NCBI GenBank assembly: GCA_045593005.1
Contig: JAZNVV010000048.1
Coordinates: 1 to 20,258 of the forward strand
Reading direction: 5' to 3'
Length of the DNA stretch: 20,258 bases
From: UBA11475 sp045593005
Lineage (GTDB): Bacteria > Bacillota > Clostridia > Christensenellales > Borkfalkiaceae
Made by a program: the position numbers and the translations under genes. The notes beneath the pieces were generated by a model. The model ran no database searches. It worked only from the letters and a program-made list of their open reading frames with translations, and was not told the DNA's origin. Within the stretch, counting starts at the first letter, position 1. Each line of letters opens with the position of its first letter. Below are positions 1 through 6,946 of the stretch, one piece after another.

Positions 1-199
1 TTATCTGCGCGCCTGCCTCTTTTAAATCTCTTGGATACACGCCTTTAACTGTTGCCTGCGTGCCAACAGGCATATAAATAGGCGTGTCAATATCACCGTG
101 AGGGGTATGTAATATGCCAGCCCTTGCCCCCGTGCGTGTATCTTGTTTAATTGTTTCAAACCAAAAAGGTTTTTCGATTTTAGTGTTAGTTTCAATCAT
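1..199 (-). CDS. tgt: Queuine tRNA-ribosyltransferase, N-terminal part (runs off the window)
   Basis: Only the first 66 codons are present; the gene continues beyond base 1. The translated N-terminus contains ARAGILHTPHGDIDTPIYMP followed by VGTQATVKGVYPRDL, the opening segment of the TIM-barrel tRNA-guanine transglycosylase family. These enzymes exchange guanine 34 of GUN-anticodon tRNAs for queuine or, in bacteria, the precursor preQ1. The ATG at 197-199 gives the expected N-terminal length, but the bases before it are an A/T run without a clear Shine-Dalgarno sequence. No convincing promoter was found in the repeat-rich stretch upstream. The catalytic Asp residues and the zinc site lie outside the window, so activity cannot be judged. 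It is the next gene downstream of the ferredoxin on the same strand but is separated from it by a terminator. Confidence 0.93.
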   Translation of the reverse strand, partial: MIETNTKIEKPFWFETIKQDTRTGARAGILHTPHGDIDTPIYMPVGTQATVKGVYPRDLKEAGAQI

Positions 200-245
200 A
201 ATTTATTTTTTAAGGTTTTTTTAGAATAATTAATAAAGTTGTTTT

Positions 246-508
246 TGCGAAGTTTATAAATATTAAGTGTTTGGTTTTAGAAACGAGCGTGAGTAGGCTC
301 GACAAGTTGTGGGATGAGTTAGACCGTCTGGTCAACGAAGTTGTTTTAACGAAACAGCAAACGAAGTATTGCGAAGTTTATAAAGTAGAAAATTTTTGTC
401 TTAGAAACGAGCAAGACAAGGCTCGTGAGTTAAAACAGATGAGATAGAACGCCTGTTCATCGAAGTTGTTTTAACGAAACAGCAAACGAAGTATTGCGAA
501 GTTTATAA
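246..508. repeat. Two tandem ~125-bp imperfect repeats with conserved hairpins, plus a partial third copy
   Basis: Copies run about 246-369 and 370-494, and the first 14 bases of a third copy end at 508. The segments 336-383 and 461-508 are identical over 48 bases. Elsewhere the copies differ but keep paired elements. CGAGC/GCTCG arms recur at 284-288/297-301 and 408-412/421-425 with different 8-base loops. A GACC/GGTC hairpin at 322-333 becomes GAAC/GTTC at 447-458. The period is 124-125 bases, not a multiple of three, so this is not a protein repeat. The two copies are contiguous, with no CRISPR-like repeat-spacer pattern. Together with the terminator beside it, this fills the 358-base gap between tgt and the ferredoxin gene. 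Function is unknown. Confidence 0.85.
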
Positions 509-510
509 GG

Positions 511-541
511 CAAAAATTAAAGGCTCGGAAAAAACCGAGCC
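511..541 (-). terminator. Intrinsic terminator of the ferredoxin gene
   Basis: Read on the minus strand, a perfect 7-bp GC-rich stem (GGCTCGG/CCGAGCC, 522-528 with 535-541) closes a six-T loop. It is followed by TTTAATTTTT. It lies 16 bases past the ferredoxin stop codon. Confidence 0.85.
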
Positions 542-557
542 GTTAACCCTCCGTAAA

Positions 558-728
558 TTATTCTTCGGAAATTGCACCAACAGGACAAGCGGCAGCACAA
601 GCACCACAGCTAACGCAAGCATCAGCGTCAATAACGTACTGTGTATCACCTTCTGCGATAGCGCCTACTGGACAATTTTCTGCGCAAGCACCACAGCTAA
701 CGCATTCATCACTAATTTTGAAAGCCAT
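558..728 (-). CDS. Bacterial-type 2[4Fe-4S] ferredoxin, 56 aa
   Basis: This is a small soluble electron carrier. The 56-residue protein starts MAFKISDECVSCGACAENCP and carries two CxxCxxCxxxCP motifs, with Cys 9/12/15/19 and 38/41/44/48. The pseudo-twofold repeat (CVSCGAC in both halves) and the length match clostridial ferredoxins such as that of Clostridium pasteurianum. These pass low-potential electrons between pyruvate:ferredoxin oxidoreductase, hydrogenases and similar enzymes. The start is fixed by a near-perfect AAGGAGG six bases before the ATG. A sigma-A-type promoter lies just upstream and a terminator just downstream, so it is probably its own transcript. Read-through from ricT is also possible, since no terminator is visible between the two genes. 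It supports an anaerobic lifestyle. Confidence 0.96.
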   Translation of the reverse strand: MAFKISDECVSCGACAENCPVGAIAEGDTQYVIDADACVSCGACAAACPVGAISEE

Positions 729-759
729 ATTATGCCTCCTTAAAATATTTTATAGTAAT

Positions 760-788
760 ATGATACCATATTAAATTCAATTTGTAAA
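760..788 (-). promoter_or_regulatory. Promoter of the ferredoxin gene
   Basis: On the minus strand, TTTACA (783-788) and TATCAT (760-765) are separated by 17 bases. The predicted start of transcription leaves a short leader before the AAGGAGG ribosome binding site. Confidence 0.6.
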
Positions 789-790
789 GA

Positions 791-1666
791 TTAATCTAAC
801 AATTTTTTAATATCTTCGCTTTCTTCGTTGTCCTCGGCAATTTGTTGTGAAGATTTGAACTTGACGTCTTTAAGGTCAAAATCTTTATAGACCTCGCTAC
901 CGTCTGATTTTGAAATCTTAACCTTAACAAGAAGTTTAAGCATATTGTTAGTAATCACGACGCCGTCGCCCTCTGGGGTAGAAACCGTCGAGCCCAGTTT
1001 TGGCATCTTTTTAAATATTTCGGCATAGTAACCGTTTTCATATTCAAGACAACACATAAGTCTGCCACACAAACCACTAATTTTAGTAGGATTAAGTGAA
1101 AGACCTTGCGTTTTAGCCATCTTTATTGAAACTTTCTTAAAATCAGGCACGCAAGAAGAACAGCAACACTCTCTACCACACGGTCCAAGCCCACCAACAA
1201 GTTTTGTTTCATCACGAATTCCTATCTGGCGAAGTTCAATCCTTACCTTGAACGCAGATGCAAGCTCCTTAACTAAATCTCTAAAATCAATTCTGCCGTC
1301 GGCTGTGAAATAGAAAATAAGTTTTTTGCCATCAAAAGAATATTCAGCGCCGACAAGTTTCATATCAAGCCCAAGCGCTGAAATTTTTTCTTCAGCATCT
1401 TCAAGTGCTTTAGGAATTTTCTTTTCATTTTCCTTTATAAGAGCGTCGTCTTTTTTTGACGTCTTTCTAATAATAGGCTTTAACGGACGAACAACTTCGT
1501 CGTCAGGAACTTCCCTAATTCCAAAAACGACCGTGCCATACTCTTGCCCTTTTGCCGTTTCTACTATAACTCCCGAGCCTGGCTCGTACGTTTCATTTTC
1601 CTTTGCCGGAGCAAAATAATACACTTTAGAAGTGTTCTTAAATTTTATTCCAACTATTTTTTCCAT
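791..1666 (-). CDS. ricT: RicT/YaaT family (PSP1 domain) iron-sulfur protein
   Basis: Known role: in Bacillus subtilis RicT (YaaT) forms the RicA-RicF-RicT (Y-) complex. That complex carries [4Fe-4S] clusters, is needed for RNase Y-dependent mRNA maturation, and affects sporulation, competence and biofilm formation. Visible here: 291 aa with the PSP1 C-terminal domain and its Cys-rich core, GPCGRECCCSSC at about 161-172 (C163, C167-169, C172) and GLCGRLMCC at about 198-206 (C200, C205, C206). The first 80 residues form a lysine-rich beta domain. The ATG sits 13 bases inside holB, and its GGAGGG ribosome binding site is also in holB coding sequence, so translation is probably coupled. The neighbours tmk-holB-ricT are the usual Firmicutes order. 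ricA and ricF are not in this window. Confidence 0.93.
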   Translation of the reverse strand: MEKIVGIKFKNTSKVYYFAPAKENETYEPGSGVIVETAKGQEYGTVVFGIREVPDDEVVRPLKPIIRKTSKKDDALIKENEKKIPKALEDAEEKISALGLDMKLVGAEYSFDGKKLIFYFTADGRIDFRDLVKELASAFKVRIELRQIGIRDETKLVGGLGPCGRECCCSSCVPDFKKVSIKMAKTQGLSLNPTKISGLCGRLMCCLEYENGYYAEIFKKMPKLGSTVSTPEGDGVVITNNMLKLLVKVKISKSDGSEVYKDFDLKDVKFKSSQQIAEDNEESEDIKKLLD

Positions 1667-2634
1667 TTATATTTTCCCTCCAAAATCTGAAGAAGCAATC
1701 TTTCTATCACCATTACGTCATTACCATTAAACCAAACTTTACGTTTTGCCTCTGAAATTTTATCAAGCGCATATAAGCACGAGGCACGATTAAAGCCCAC
1801 AACTTTATCAAAAAAATCAATGTTTGGCGAGTTTTGGCACAACCGTTGGTCGCTAAAATAGACCATCATATCATAAAACAACACTTCAAGCGAGTTTAAT
1901 AAATTCGACAAATCAACCTTTGAGGACAAAATTATGTTCATCACCTTTAACGTGTCGCGACTGCTACCAAGTTGCTCTAAAACGGTTTTCGCAAGTTCTT
2001 CTGAACGGGCAAATTGCTCGTCCAAATAAAGTTGCGTCGCATTACCGTACGTGCCGTCCGACGCCCTAACTGCCCTCATAAGTCTTAATCCATCAGGATA
2101 ATCGAACTTTAAGGCATCATATAATTGCTCGGGCGAAAAAGGTGCAATCTCTACCGTTTTTACCCTTGATTTTATGGTCGGCAATACAGCGTGTTCACTA
2201 CTTGCCCCTATAATTATGTAAACGTTTGCAGGTGGTTCTTCAAGAGTTTTTAAAAGTTTATTTTGTGCCGAAACGTTCATATCCGTAGCGTCGTTTATAA
2301 CGAATATTTTTTTACTGCACTCAAACGGCTTGACAAAACTGTCGGCAACGATATAATCAACGTCTTCTGCTGTAATTTTATCCCCTTGCGTTCGTGGGTA
2401 AAAAGCCACGTCCGTTAAGCGTTCTTCCGAAATGAGCCTGCATTCACGACATATTCCACAAAACTCACTATCTTCGCACATAATAAGTTTTGCAAAAATC
2501 TTTAAGTAGTCGCGCAAATATTTTTTATCGGAAGACACCACCATATATGCGTGCGAAAGCCTACCCGCCTTTTTATCACGGGCAACAACGTTGTACGCTT
2601 TCGATTTTTTGATGAGTTCCGAATAATTTGCCAT
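1654..2634 (-). CDS. holB: DNA polymerase III subunit delta' (clamp loader)
   Basis: The protein is 326 aa and AAA+-like. Visible features are LSHAYMV at the N-terminus, a zinc-binding cluster C53-x5-C59-x2-C62-x2-C65, and the block QNKLLKTLEEPPANVYIIIG followed by IKSRVKTVEI. These are characteristic of the tau/gamma/delta' family. There is no P-loop (the usual GPxGxGKT after LSHAYM is replaced by SSDKKYLRDYLK), as in some delta' subunits that act as an ATP-independent stator of the loader. The SRC motif that would contribute an arginine finger reads SRV, keeping the Arg. The ATG follows the tmk stop codon directly, with AAGGG upstream. With tmk it links nucleotide supply to replication. The C-terminal collar domain is divergent but of normal length. 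Confidence 0.93.
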   Translation of the reverse strand: MANYSELIKKSKAYNVVARDKKAGRLSHAYMVVSSDKKYLRDYLKIFAKLIMCEDSEFCGICRECRLISEERLTDVAFYPRTQGDKITAEDVDYIVADSFVKPFECSKKIFVINDATDMNVSAQNKLLKTLEEPPANVYIIIGASSEHAVLPTIKSRVKTVEIAPFSPEQLYDALKFDYPDGLRLMRAVRASDGTYGNATQLYLDEQFARSEELAKTVLEQLGSSRDTLKVMNIILSSKVDLSNLLNSLEVLFYDMMVYFSDQRLCQNSPNIDFFDKVVGFNRASCLYALDKISEAKRKVWFNGNDVMVIERLLLQILEGKYKWKK

Positions 2635-3258
2635 TTATAATATACCCTTATTTTTAAGTGCGCTGATAATTTTTGCGTGTGTTTCGTACACTTTACCACT
2701 ACAATCAATTTTAATAAAACGCTCGGAGAATTTTTTAGATAATTCGATATACCCTCTATAAACGTCGTTATGAAAATCAATTCCACTTTGCTCTATTCTA
2801 TCGTCCTTGTCAGCACCACCCTTTCTCTTAAAAGCGTCGCTAGGCGTGATGTCTAAAAACAACGTTGCATCAGGCAAGCAATTATCCATAGCCCTACGAT
2901 TTATACTTTCAATATACTCAAAAGTCAAGCCCTTTGCATATGCCTGATAAGCATATGACGAATCAACGTATCTATCGCATAAAACGTTAACGCCGTTTTC
3001 TAAATTTGGTTTAATTACGGTGCGAACGTGTTGCGCACGTGCTGCTGCAAACAGTAATGCTTCCGTTTCGTCGCACATATCTTTATTTTCGGCATCTAAA
3101 ATGACAGCCCTTATCTTTTCAGATATGCTTGCACCACCAGGCTCTCTCGTTAAAATATACGGTATTGAATTTTTTTCAAAATATTCGCAAAGGAGTTTTA
3201 TTTGCTTTGATTTGCCTGCTCCTTCACAACCTTCAAACGTGATAAATTTACCTTTCAT
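2635..3258 (-). CDS. tmk: Thymidylate kinase
   Basis: It phosphorylates dTMP to dTDP with ATP, an essential step of dTTP supply. The 207-residue sequence has the P-loop GCEGAGKS (residues 10-17) and TREPGG around residue 40, the dTMP-binding and catalytic Arg region. DRYVDSSYAYQ follows near residue 95. A LID-region segment rich in basic and acidic residues (RKGGADKDDRIEQ) lies near 145-157. Length and motif order match bacterial TMPK. The ATG is preceded by AGGAAG. The gene abuts holB with no spacer and lies 44 bases after the stop of the membrane-protein gene. Confidence 0.96.
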   Translation of the reverse strand: MKGKFITFEGCEGAGKSKQIKLLCEYFEKNSIPYILTREPGGASISEKIRAVILDAENKDMCDETEALLFAAARAQHVRTVIKPNLENGVNVLCDRYVDSSYAYQAYAKGLTFEYIESINRRAMDNCLPDATLFLDITPSDAFKRKGGADKDDRIEQSGIDFHNDVYRGYIELSKKFSERFIKIDCSGKVYETHAKIISALKNKGIL

Positions 3259-3302
3259 AATCTTCCTATATAGTATAAATTCAACCTAACGGTAGTGCGA
3301 AA

Positions 3303-4232
3303 CTAGTCCAAAAACGCCGTCGTTTCTCTTACTAAAGCATTGATGACTGAAATCGTTTCAAATTGTAATTCAGGTTGATCGTATAAAAAATCAAACACTG
3401 CCAAAACGGTATGTTTTGCCGTCGGCGCAGAGTTTTCACCTGTGTATAAAGATGCGTAAGTGGTTATGTCCGTTTTACCGGTAGCGCCTACAAGTTTAGA
3501 TAAATCAATTCCGTATTTTTTAGCACTCTCGTCACCTTTTGTTTCCGATTTGTAGTTGACAAAAATGTCCATTTGAAGCAATTTATCGAAATCGTTTATC
3601 TCCTTAAATAGCTGTTCTATGCGCTTATTTTCAAGCTTAACGCCCTCTGCTTTTTGGCTATCTTTTTTGAACCTATTATCTTTTTTAGAACGCTCTAAAA
3701 ACTTGGTTTTTACAACGTCGTAATTGATATTAGACACAACAAAGCCGTTTGATTGATTAATCTTAAACAAAGAGGCATAATTTTTGGCATCAGCCATAAG
3801 CTTATCAAGGTCGTAAATATTATAATCGTCCACCATAGACCTAAAATTAGACTTTGTATAAACGTCCCCACCAGGCTCGTCAGGCACGTCCGAAGTAACT
3901 ATCATATCCCCGTTGCCTATAACCAACCAACCTTGAAGTTGTTCAGCTCCATAAGTGGTATTAAGTGGAAAAACGCTATGATATTGAATATCATAACTTA
4001 AAACGTCCTTGTCTTCAATGAGGTTATTCATATTAGTCGGACAATCGGAAATAATTTCAGGCGAATAATAAAAATAAAACTGCTGACCATTAGTTAGCAA
4101 TCTTTCTTGAGAGCCAAGTTGAATAAACAACAAGCGCCACAAAAAACACACGCAAACTATAAGCGCGACAATCTTAATCCATTCATAATGCATAAATGCA
4201 GAAAATCTCTGCTTTGTAATTTTATTATCCAT
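3303..4232 (-). CDS. Single-pass membrane-anchored protein of unknown function, 309 aa
   Basis: I do not recognise this family. Residues 1-19 are basic and hydrophilic (MDNKITKQRFSAFMHYEWIK). A strongly hydrophobic segment follows at about 20-38 (IVALIVCVCFLWRLLFI) and can serve as an uncleaved signal anchor. The remaining ~270 residues are polar and would lie outside the membrane if K/R-in orientation holds. They include a lysine-rich stretch at about 180-205 that could be helical. No catalytic motif, lipobox or cysteine pair stands out. It lies between lysS and tmk in the same orientation with no terminator on either side, so it is probably part of the operon. The ribosome binding site is weak (TAGG about 10 bases before the ATG), suggesting low expression or coupling. 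It could be a lineage-specific cell-envelope protein. Confidence 0.75.
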   Translation of the reverse strand: MDNKITKQRFSAFMHYEWIKIVALIVCVCFLWRLLFIQLGSQERLLTNGQQFYFYYSPEIISDCPTNMNNLIEDKDVLSYDIQYHSVFPLNTTYGAEQLQGWLVIGNGDMIVTSDVPDEPGGDVYTKSNFRSMVDDYNIYDLDKLMADAKNYASLFKINQSNGFVVSNINYDVVKTKFLERSKKDNRFKKDSQKAEGVKLENKRIEQLFKEINDFDKLLQMDIFVNYKSETKGDESAKKYGIDLSKLVGATGKTDITTYASLYTGENSAPTAKHTVLAVFDFLYDQPELQFETISVINALVRETTAFLD

Positions 4233-4301
4233 TTATACCGACCTAAAAATCGTCTTTTTTATTAAGGCGCTCGACGTCTTTACGCCGAACGCCCTTTTGT
4301 T

Positions 4302-5810
4302 TTATTGTTTTGCTTTTGGTTTCATTGTTGGGAATAAAAGCACGTCCCTAATTGTAGCGCTGTCAGTTAAAAGCATTACTAATCTGTCAACGCCAAAACC
4401 TAAACCACCTGTCGGTGGCATACCATATTCAAGAGCCGTAATAAAGTCTTCATCAACCTTGGCGTCGTTGCCACCCTTCGCTCTCTTTGCGGCAACCTGT
4501 TTGTCAAATCTTTCCTTTTGGTCAATAGGGTCGTTGAGTTCAGAGAAAGCATTGCCCATTTCTCTTGCGAAAATAAAATATTCAAATCTTTCAGTAAACG
4601 CTGGGTTTGAAGGCTTTCTCTTTGCAAGTGGTGAGTTTTCAACAGGATAATCGTATATGATTGTCGGTTGAATAAGATTTTTTTCAACGTATTCGTCAAA
4701 GAACGCAATAAGAACGTGTCCCTTCGTAGCGTCTTTACCTTCTTCCACGTTTACACCCATTTTGTCGGCAACTGCTCTTGCGTCGGCGTCGGTAGTCCAG
4801 TCGTTATAGTCTACACCGGCGTATTTTTTAACAGCCTCTACCATAGTAAGCCTTTCCCACTTTTTGCCCATATCAATTTCTACACCTTGATACGTTATAA
4901 CGTCGCTACCACATACTTGTCTTGTGATAGTCTTATACATATCTTCAATAAGGTTCATCATATCGATATAGTCGCTGTATGCTTGATACATTTCAACCGT
5001 GGTAAATTCAGGGTTGTGAGATTTATCCATACCTTCGTTACGGAAAATTCTACCAACTTCGTAAACCTTGTCGAAACCACCTACTATAAGTCTTTTTAAG
5101 TAAAGTTCCGTTTCGATACGAAGATACATATCAATACCTAGTGTGTTATGGAAGGTCTTGAACGGTCTTGCAGCAGCGCCTATTTCAAGTGGTTGCAAAA
5201 CTGGCGTATCAACTTCAAGATAGCCAACACCATCAAGATAATTTCTGATTGCCGATAAAATTTTTGAACGAGTTACGAAAGTTCTCTTTACTTCCGGATT
5301 AGCGATAAGGTCGACTTCACGCTGACGATAACGCATATCTTCGTCCTTTAATCCGTGATATTTTTCAGGAAGTGGCAATAGCGATTTTGAAAGCAATTCA
5401 ATACTTCTTGCGTGAACGGAAATTTCACCCGTTCTCGTCTTAAAAACTTCCCCCGTGATGCCAACAATATCACCGATATCGTATTCTTTGAACGCCAAAT
5501 AGTCGTCGCCCAAGTCGTTAATAGAAAGGTACGACTGAATAGTCCCCTTACCATCTAAAATAACAGCAAAAGACGCTTTGCCCATAATTCGCTTGCTGAT
5601 AAGTCTACCTGCAATACCTACGCTTTTACCCTCGTAATTAATAAAATCGTCTTTGACGTCCTGACTGTACGTCGTTCTGTCGTATTTAACTTTTTCGTAC
5701 GGGTTTTTACCTGCCGACTGCAAAGCTGAAAGCTTTTCCCTTCTAACCCTTAAAATTTCGTTAAGGTCAAGTTCTTCCGTTACCGGTGTTTGATTAACGT
5801 TTTCTGCCAT
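4302..5810 (-). CDS. lysS: Lysyl-tRNA synthetase, class II
   Basis: It charges tRNA-Lys. The 502-residue protein has an N-terminal anticodon-binding OB fold (about 60-165) and a class II catalytic core. Motif 1 lies around YLEVDTPVLQP. Motif 2 is GRIFRNEGMDKSHNPEFTTV at about 254-273, and motif 3 is GGLGFGVDRLVMLLT near the C-terminus. The length is normal for bacterial LysS. The ATG follows the greA stop by one base, and its AAGAAGG ribosome binding site is inside the last codons of greA, so the two are translationally coupled. The greA-lysS pair is a recurrent Firmicutes arrangement. No T-box precedes it; expression probably depends on the greA promoter. Confidence 0.97.
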   Translation of the reverse strand: MAENVNQTPVTEELDLNEILRVRREKLSALQSAGKNPYEKVKYDRTTYSQDVKDDFINYEGKSVGIAGRLISKRIMGKASFAVILDGKGTIQSYLSINDLGDDYLAFKEYDIGDIVGITGEVFKTRTGEISVHARSIELLSKSLLPLPEKYHGLKDEDMRYRQREVDLIANPEVKRTFVTRSKILSAIRNYLDGVGYLEVDTPVLQPLEIGAAARPFKTFHNTLGIDMYLRIETELYLKRLIVGGFDKVYEVGRIFRNEGMDKSHNPEFTTVEMYQAYSDYIDMMNLIEDMYKTITRQVCGSDVITYQGVEIDMGKKWERLTMVEAVKKYAGVDYNDWTTDADARAVADKMGVNVEEGKDATKGHVLIAFFDEYVEKNLIQPTIIYDYPVENSPLAKRKPSNPAFTERFEYFIFAREMGNAFSELNDPIDQKERFDKQVAAKRAKGGNDAKVDEDFITALEYGMPPTGGLGFGVDRLVMLLTDSATIRDVLLFPTMKPKAKQ

Positions 5811-5811
5811 T

Positions 5812-6282
5812 TTAATAAACCTTCTTTATCTCAAGTATAATTTTGCCTTCTGGAACGGTGATTTCTACTGTTTCACCAAGTTTTCTATTTAAAAGTGCGT
5901 TGCCGATAGGTGATTCGTTTGAAATTTTACCCTGCATAACGTCAGCTTCCGTTGTTCCTACAATTTTGAATGTCATTTCTTCGTCATAAGATTTGTCGAT
6001 AACGTCTACCGTAGAACCAAGTGAAATAACGCCCTTTTTCTTGCCGGTTTCTTCAATAATTTCGGCATATTTAAGCATTGTTTCAATTTCGTTTATACGG
6101 GCTTCGATACGAGCCTGTTCATTTTTCGCTGCATCATATTCAGCATTTTCCGACAAGTCACCAAAATCTCTTGCAATCTTAATTCTTTCAGTAATTTCTA
6201 CTCTTTTTTCCAAAACAAGGACTTTAAGTTCTTTTTCAAGTTCTTCTTTACCTTCTTTGGTTAAAAACACACGTTCTGCCAT
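5812..6282 (-). CDS. greA: Transcription elongation factor GreA
   Basis: It rescues backtracked RNA polymerase by stimulating its intrinsic transcript cleavage. The protein is 156 aa. An N-terminal antiparallel coiled coil (about 1-76) has the conserved acidic tip GDLSENAEY; D42 and E45 are the residues that reach into the polymerase secondary channel. The C-terminal FKBP-like domain (about 80-156) contains GSTVDVID and NESPIGNALL. AAAGGAG lies five bases before the ATG. It is the first gene of the operon that continues with lysS and has a consensus promoter about 55 bases upstream. Confidence 0.97.
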   Translation of the reverse strand: MAERVFLTKEGKEELEKELKVLVLEKRVEITERIKIARDFGDLSENAEYDAAKNEQARIEARINEIETMLKYAEIIEETGKKKGVISLGSTVDVIDKSYDEEMTFKIVGTTEADVMQGKISNESPIGNALLNRKLGETVEITVPEGKIILEIKKVY

Positions 6283-6332
6283 TTTTTATCTCCTTTATTA
6301 ACAAAGCGTTTTAATGCTATATTTTTCTAATT

Positions 6333-6365
6333 ACTTATTATATATAATAAGTTAGCATTTGTCAA
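6333..6365 (-). promoter_or_regulatory. Perfect-consensus promoter of the greA operon with a 20-bp palindrome over the -10 box
   Basis: On the minus strand TTGACA (6360-6365) is followed after exactly 17 bases by TATAAT (6337-6342). The -10 box lies inside a perfect 20-bp palindrome at 6333-6352 with half-site ACTTATTATA. This is the optimal sigma-A promoter form. The palindrome could be an operator or a by-product of AT-rich sequence. Confidence 0.85.
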
Positions 6366-6421
6366 GGTTTTACTTTAAAGGTTAAAAAATTTACTTTTAT
6401 TACTGCTTTTTAAAAAAGGTA

Positions 6422-6449
6422 TTGACAAACGTAAAATTCGTGATAAAAT
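6422..6449 (+). promoter_or_regulatory. Plus-strand promoter for a candidate small RNA
   Basis: TTGACA (6422-6427) and TAAAAT (6444-6449) are 16 bases apart, in the gap upstream of greA and pointing away from it. No convincing gene follows for 500 bases on this strand, so the likely product is a short untranslated transcript. Confidence 0.55.
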
Positions 6450-6455
6450 ATTATC

Positions 6456-6640
6456 GTCAAGGTAGCACCTTGCTTTTACAGTTTGAATTTCATTTTTCTG
6501 AATAATATATGTCGCATTTGGTTCGCTTTTATAGCGAACCTTTGCGTTTTAAATGTAATTTGGTCAACTTTCGCAATACCGTTGCCCACAAAAAATGTAT
6601 TTTTGCAATAAATAAGGGAGCTAACGCCCCCTTATTTATT
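6456..6640 (+). ncRNA. Candidate small RNA of about 90 or 185 nt
   Basis: This segment follows a plausible plus-strand promoter and has no credible coding sequence. It contains a perfect 6-bp hairpin, CAAGGT/ACCTTG (6458-6472, loop AGC). A 7-bp hairpin, GGTTCGC/GCGAACC (6520-6540), follows and is succeeded by TTTGCGTTTT, which could end transcription at about 6550. Otherwise transcription would end at the strong 12-bp stem at 6607-6640. It matches no RNA family I can name (not 6S, SRP, tmRNA or a T-box). An ATG at 6510 opens a short frame but has no ribosome binding site and is crossed by the hairpin. Confidence 0.35.
6607..6640. terminator. Bidirectional intrinsic terminator
   Basis: A 12-bp stem (AATAAATAAGGG, 6607-6618, with CCCTTATTTATT, 6629-6640) has an inner GC/GC extension and a TAAC loop. 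On the plus strand it is followed by CTTTTATCTTT. On the minus strand it directly follows the stop of the DUF1540 gene. It would stop both the candidate small RNA and the DUF1540 transcript. Confidence 0.75.
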
Positions 6641-6643
6641 CTT

Positions 6644-6802
6644 TTATCTTTCGCAATAACTGTTGCAACACGTACACTCACAAGAAGCTGAATTACCGTT
6701 GCAATCGCACCCTACTTGGATTTTTTCAAGATTGCAAACGTTTCCACCTTCGTTATGAATACATTGTCTTACGTTACAACTAACTCCGATATTTCTTTCC
6801 AT
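6644..6802 (-). CDS. DUF1540 domain Cys-rich mini-protein, 52 aa
   Basis: The protein starts MERNIGVSCNVRQCIHN and continues with GNVCNLEKIQVGCDC. This matches the DUF1540 pattern (C-x4-C-x8-C followed by a conserved I-x-V), found in many small proteins of Clostridia and often in spore formers. It has ten cysteines (9, 14, 23, 32, 34, 41, 43, 45, 46, 50), which suggests metal binding; the family's function is not known. The C-terminal run CECTCCNSYC is richer in cysteine than the usual single terminal Cys. AAAGGAGAG lies five bases before the ATG and a terminator follows the stop immediately, so it is probably monocistronic. I could not assign its promoter. Confidence 0.88.
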   Translation of the reverse strand: MERNIGVSCNVRQCIHNEGGNVCNLEKIQVGCDCNGNSASCECTCCNSYCER

Positions 6803-6869
6803 ATACACTCTCCTTTTATTGAACGTACTATTATTATTGTCTACGAAATGATTTTTATAACAAATACTA

Positions 6870-6898
6870 TTGACTTTTTTTAATAAAAATCATAAAAT
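6870..6898 (+). promoter_or_regulatory. Promoter of rplI
   Basis: TTGACT (6870-6875) and TAAAAT (6893-6898) are spaced by 17 bases, giving a leader of about 40 bases before the rplI start. The leader contains ACGG...CCGT arms (about 6909-6933) that could form a weak hairpin just before the GGAGG. Confidence 0.65.
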
Positions 6899-6946
6899 AT
6901 CAAAGTAGACGGTAATTATCGCTATTTTGCCGTTTTTGGAGGTATT

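Noticed and set aside
331..447. Coding sequence through the tandem repeat (open plus-strand frame)
   Set aside because: The repeat unit is not a multiple of three, so the two copies are read in different frames; no start codon with a ribosome binding site was found.
246..508. CRISPR array
   Set aside because: The repeats are about 125 bases, tandem and divergent, with no spacers of constant length and no cas genes nearby.
4233..4301. Terminator between lysS and the membrane-protein gene
   Set aside because: Short imperfect stems exist but are not followed by a T-run on the minus strand, so read-through is expected.
6509..6691. 60-codon plus-strand ORF
   Set aside because: No ribosome binding site, crosses a 7-bp hairpin and a strong terminator, and overlaps the end of the DUF1540 gene on the other strand.
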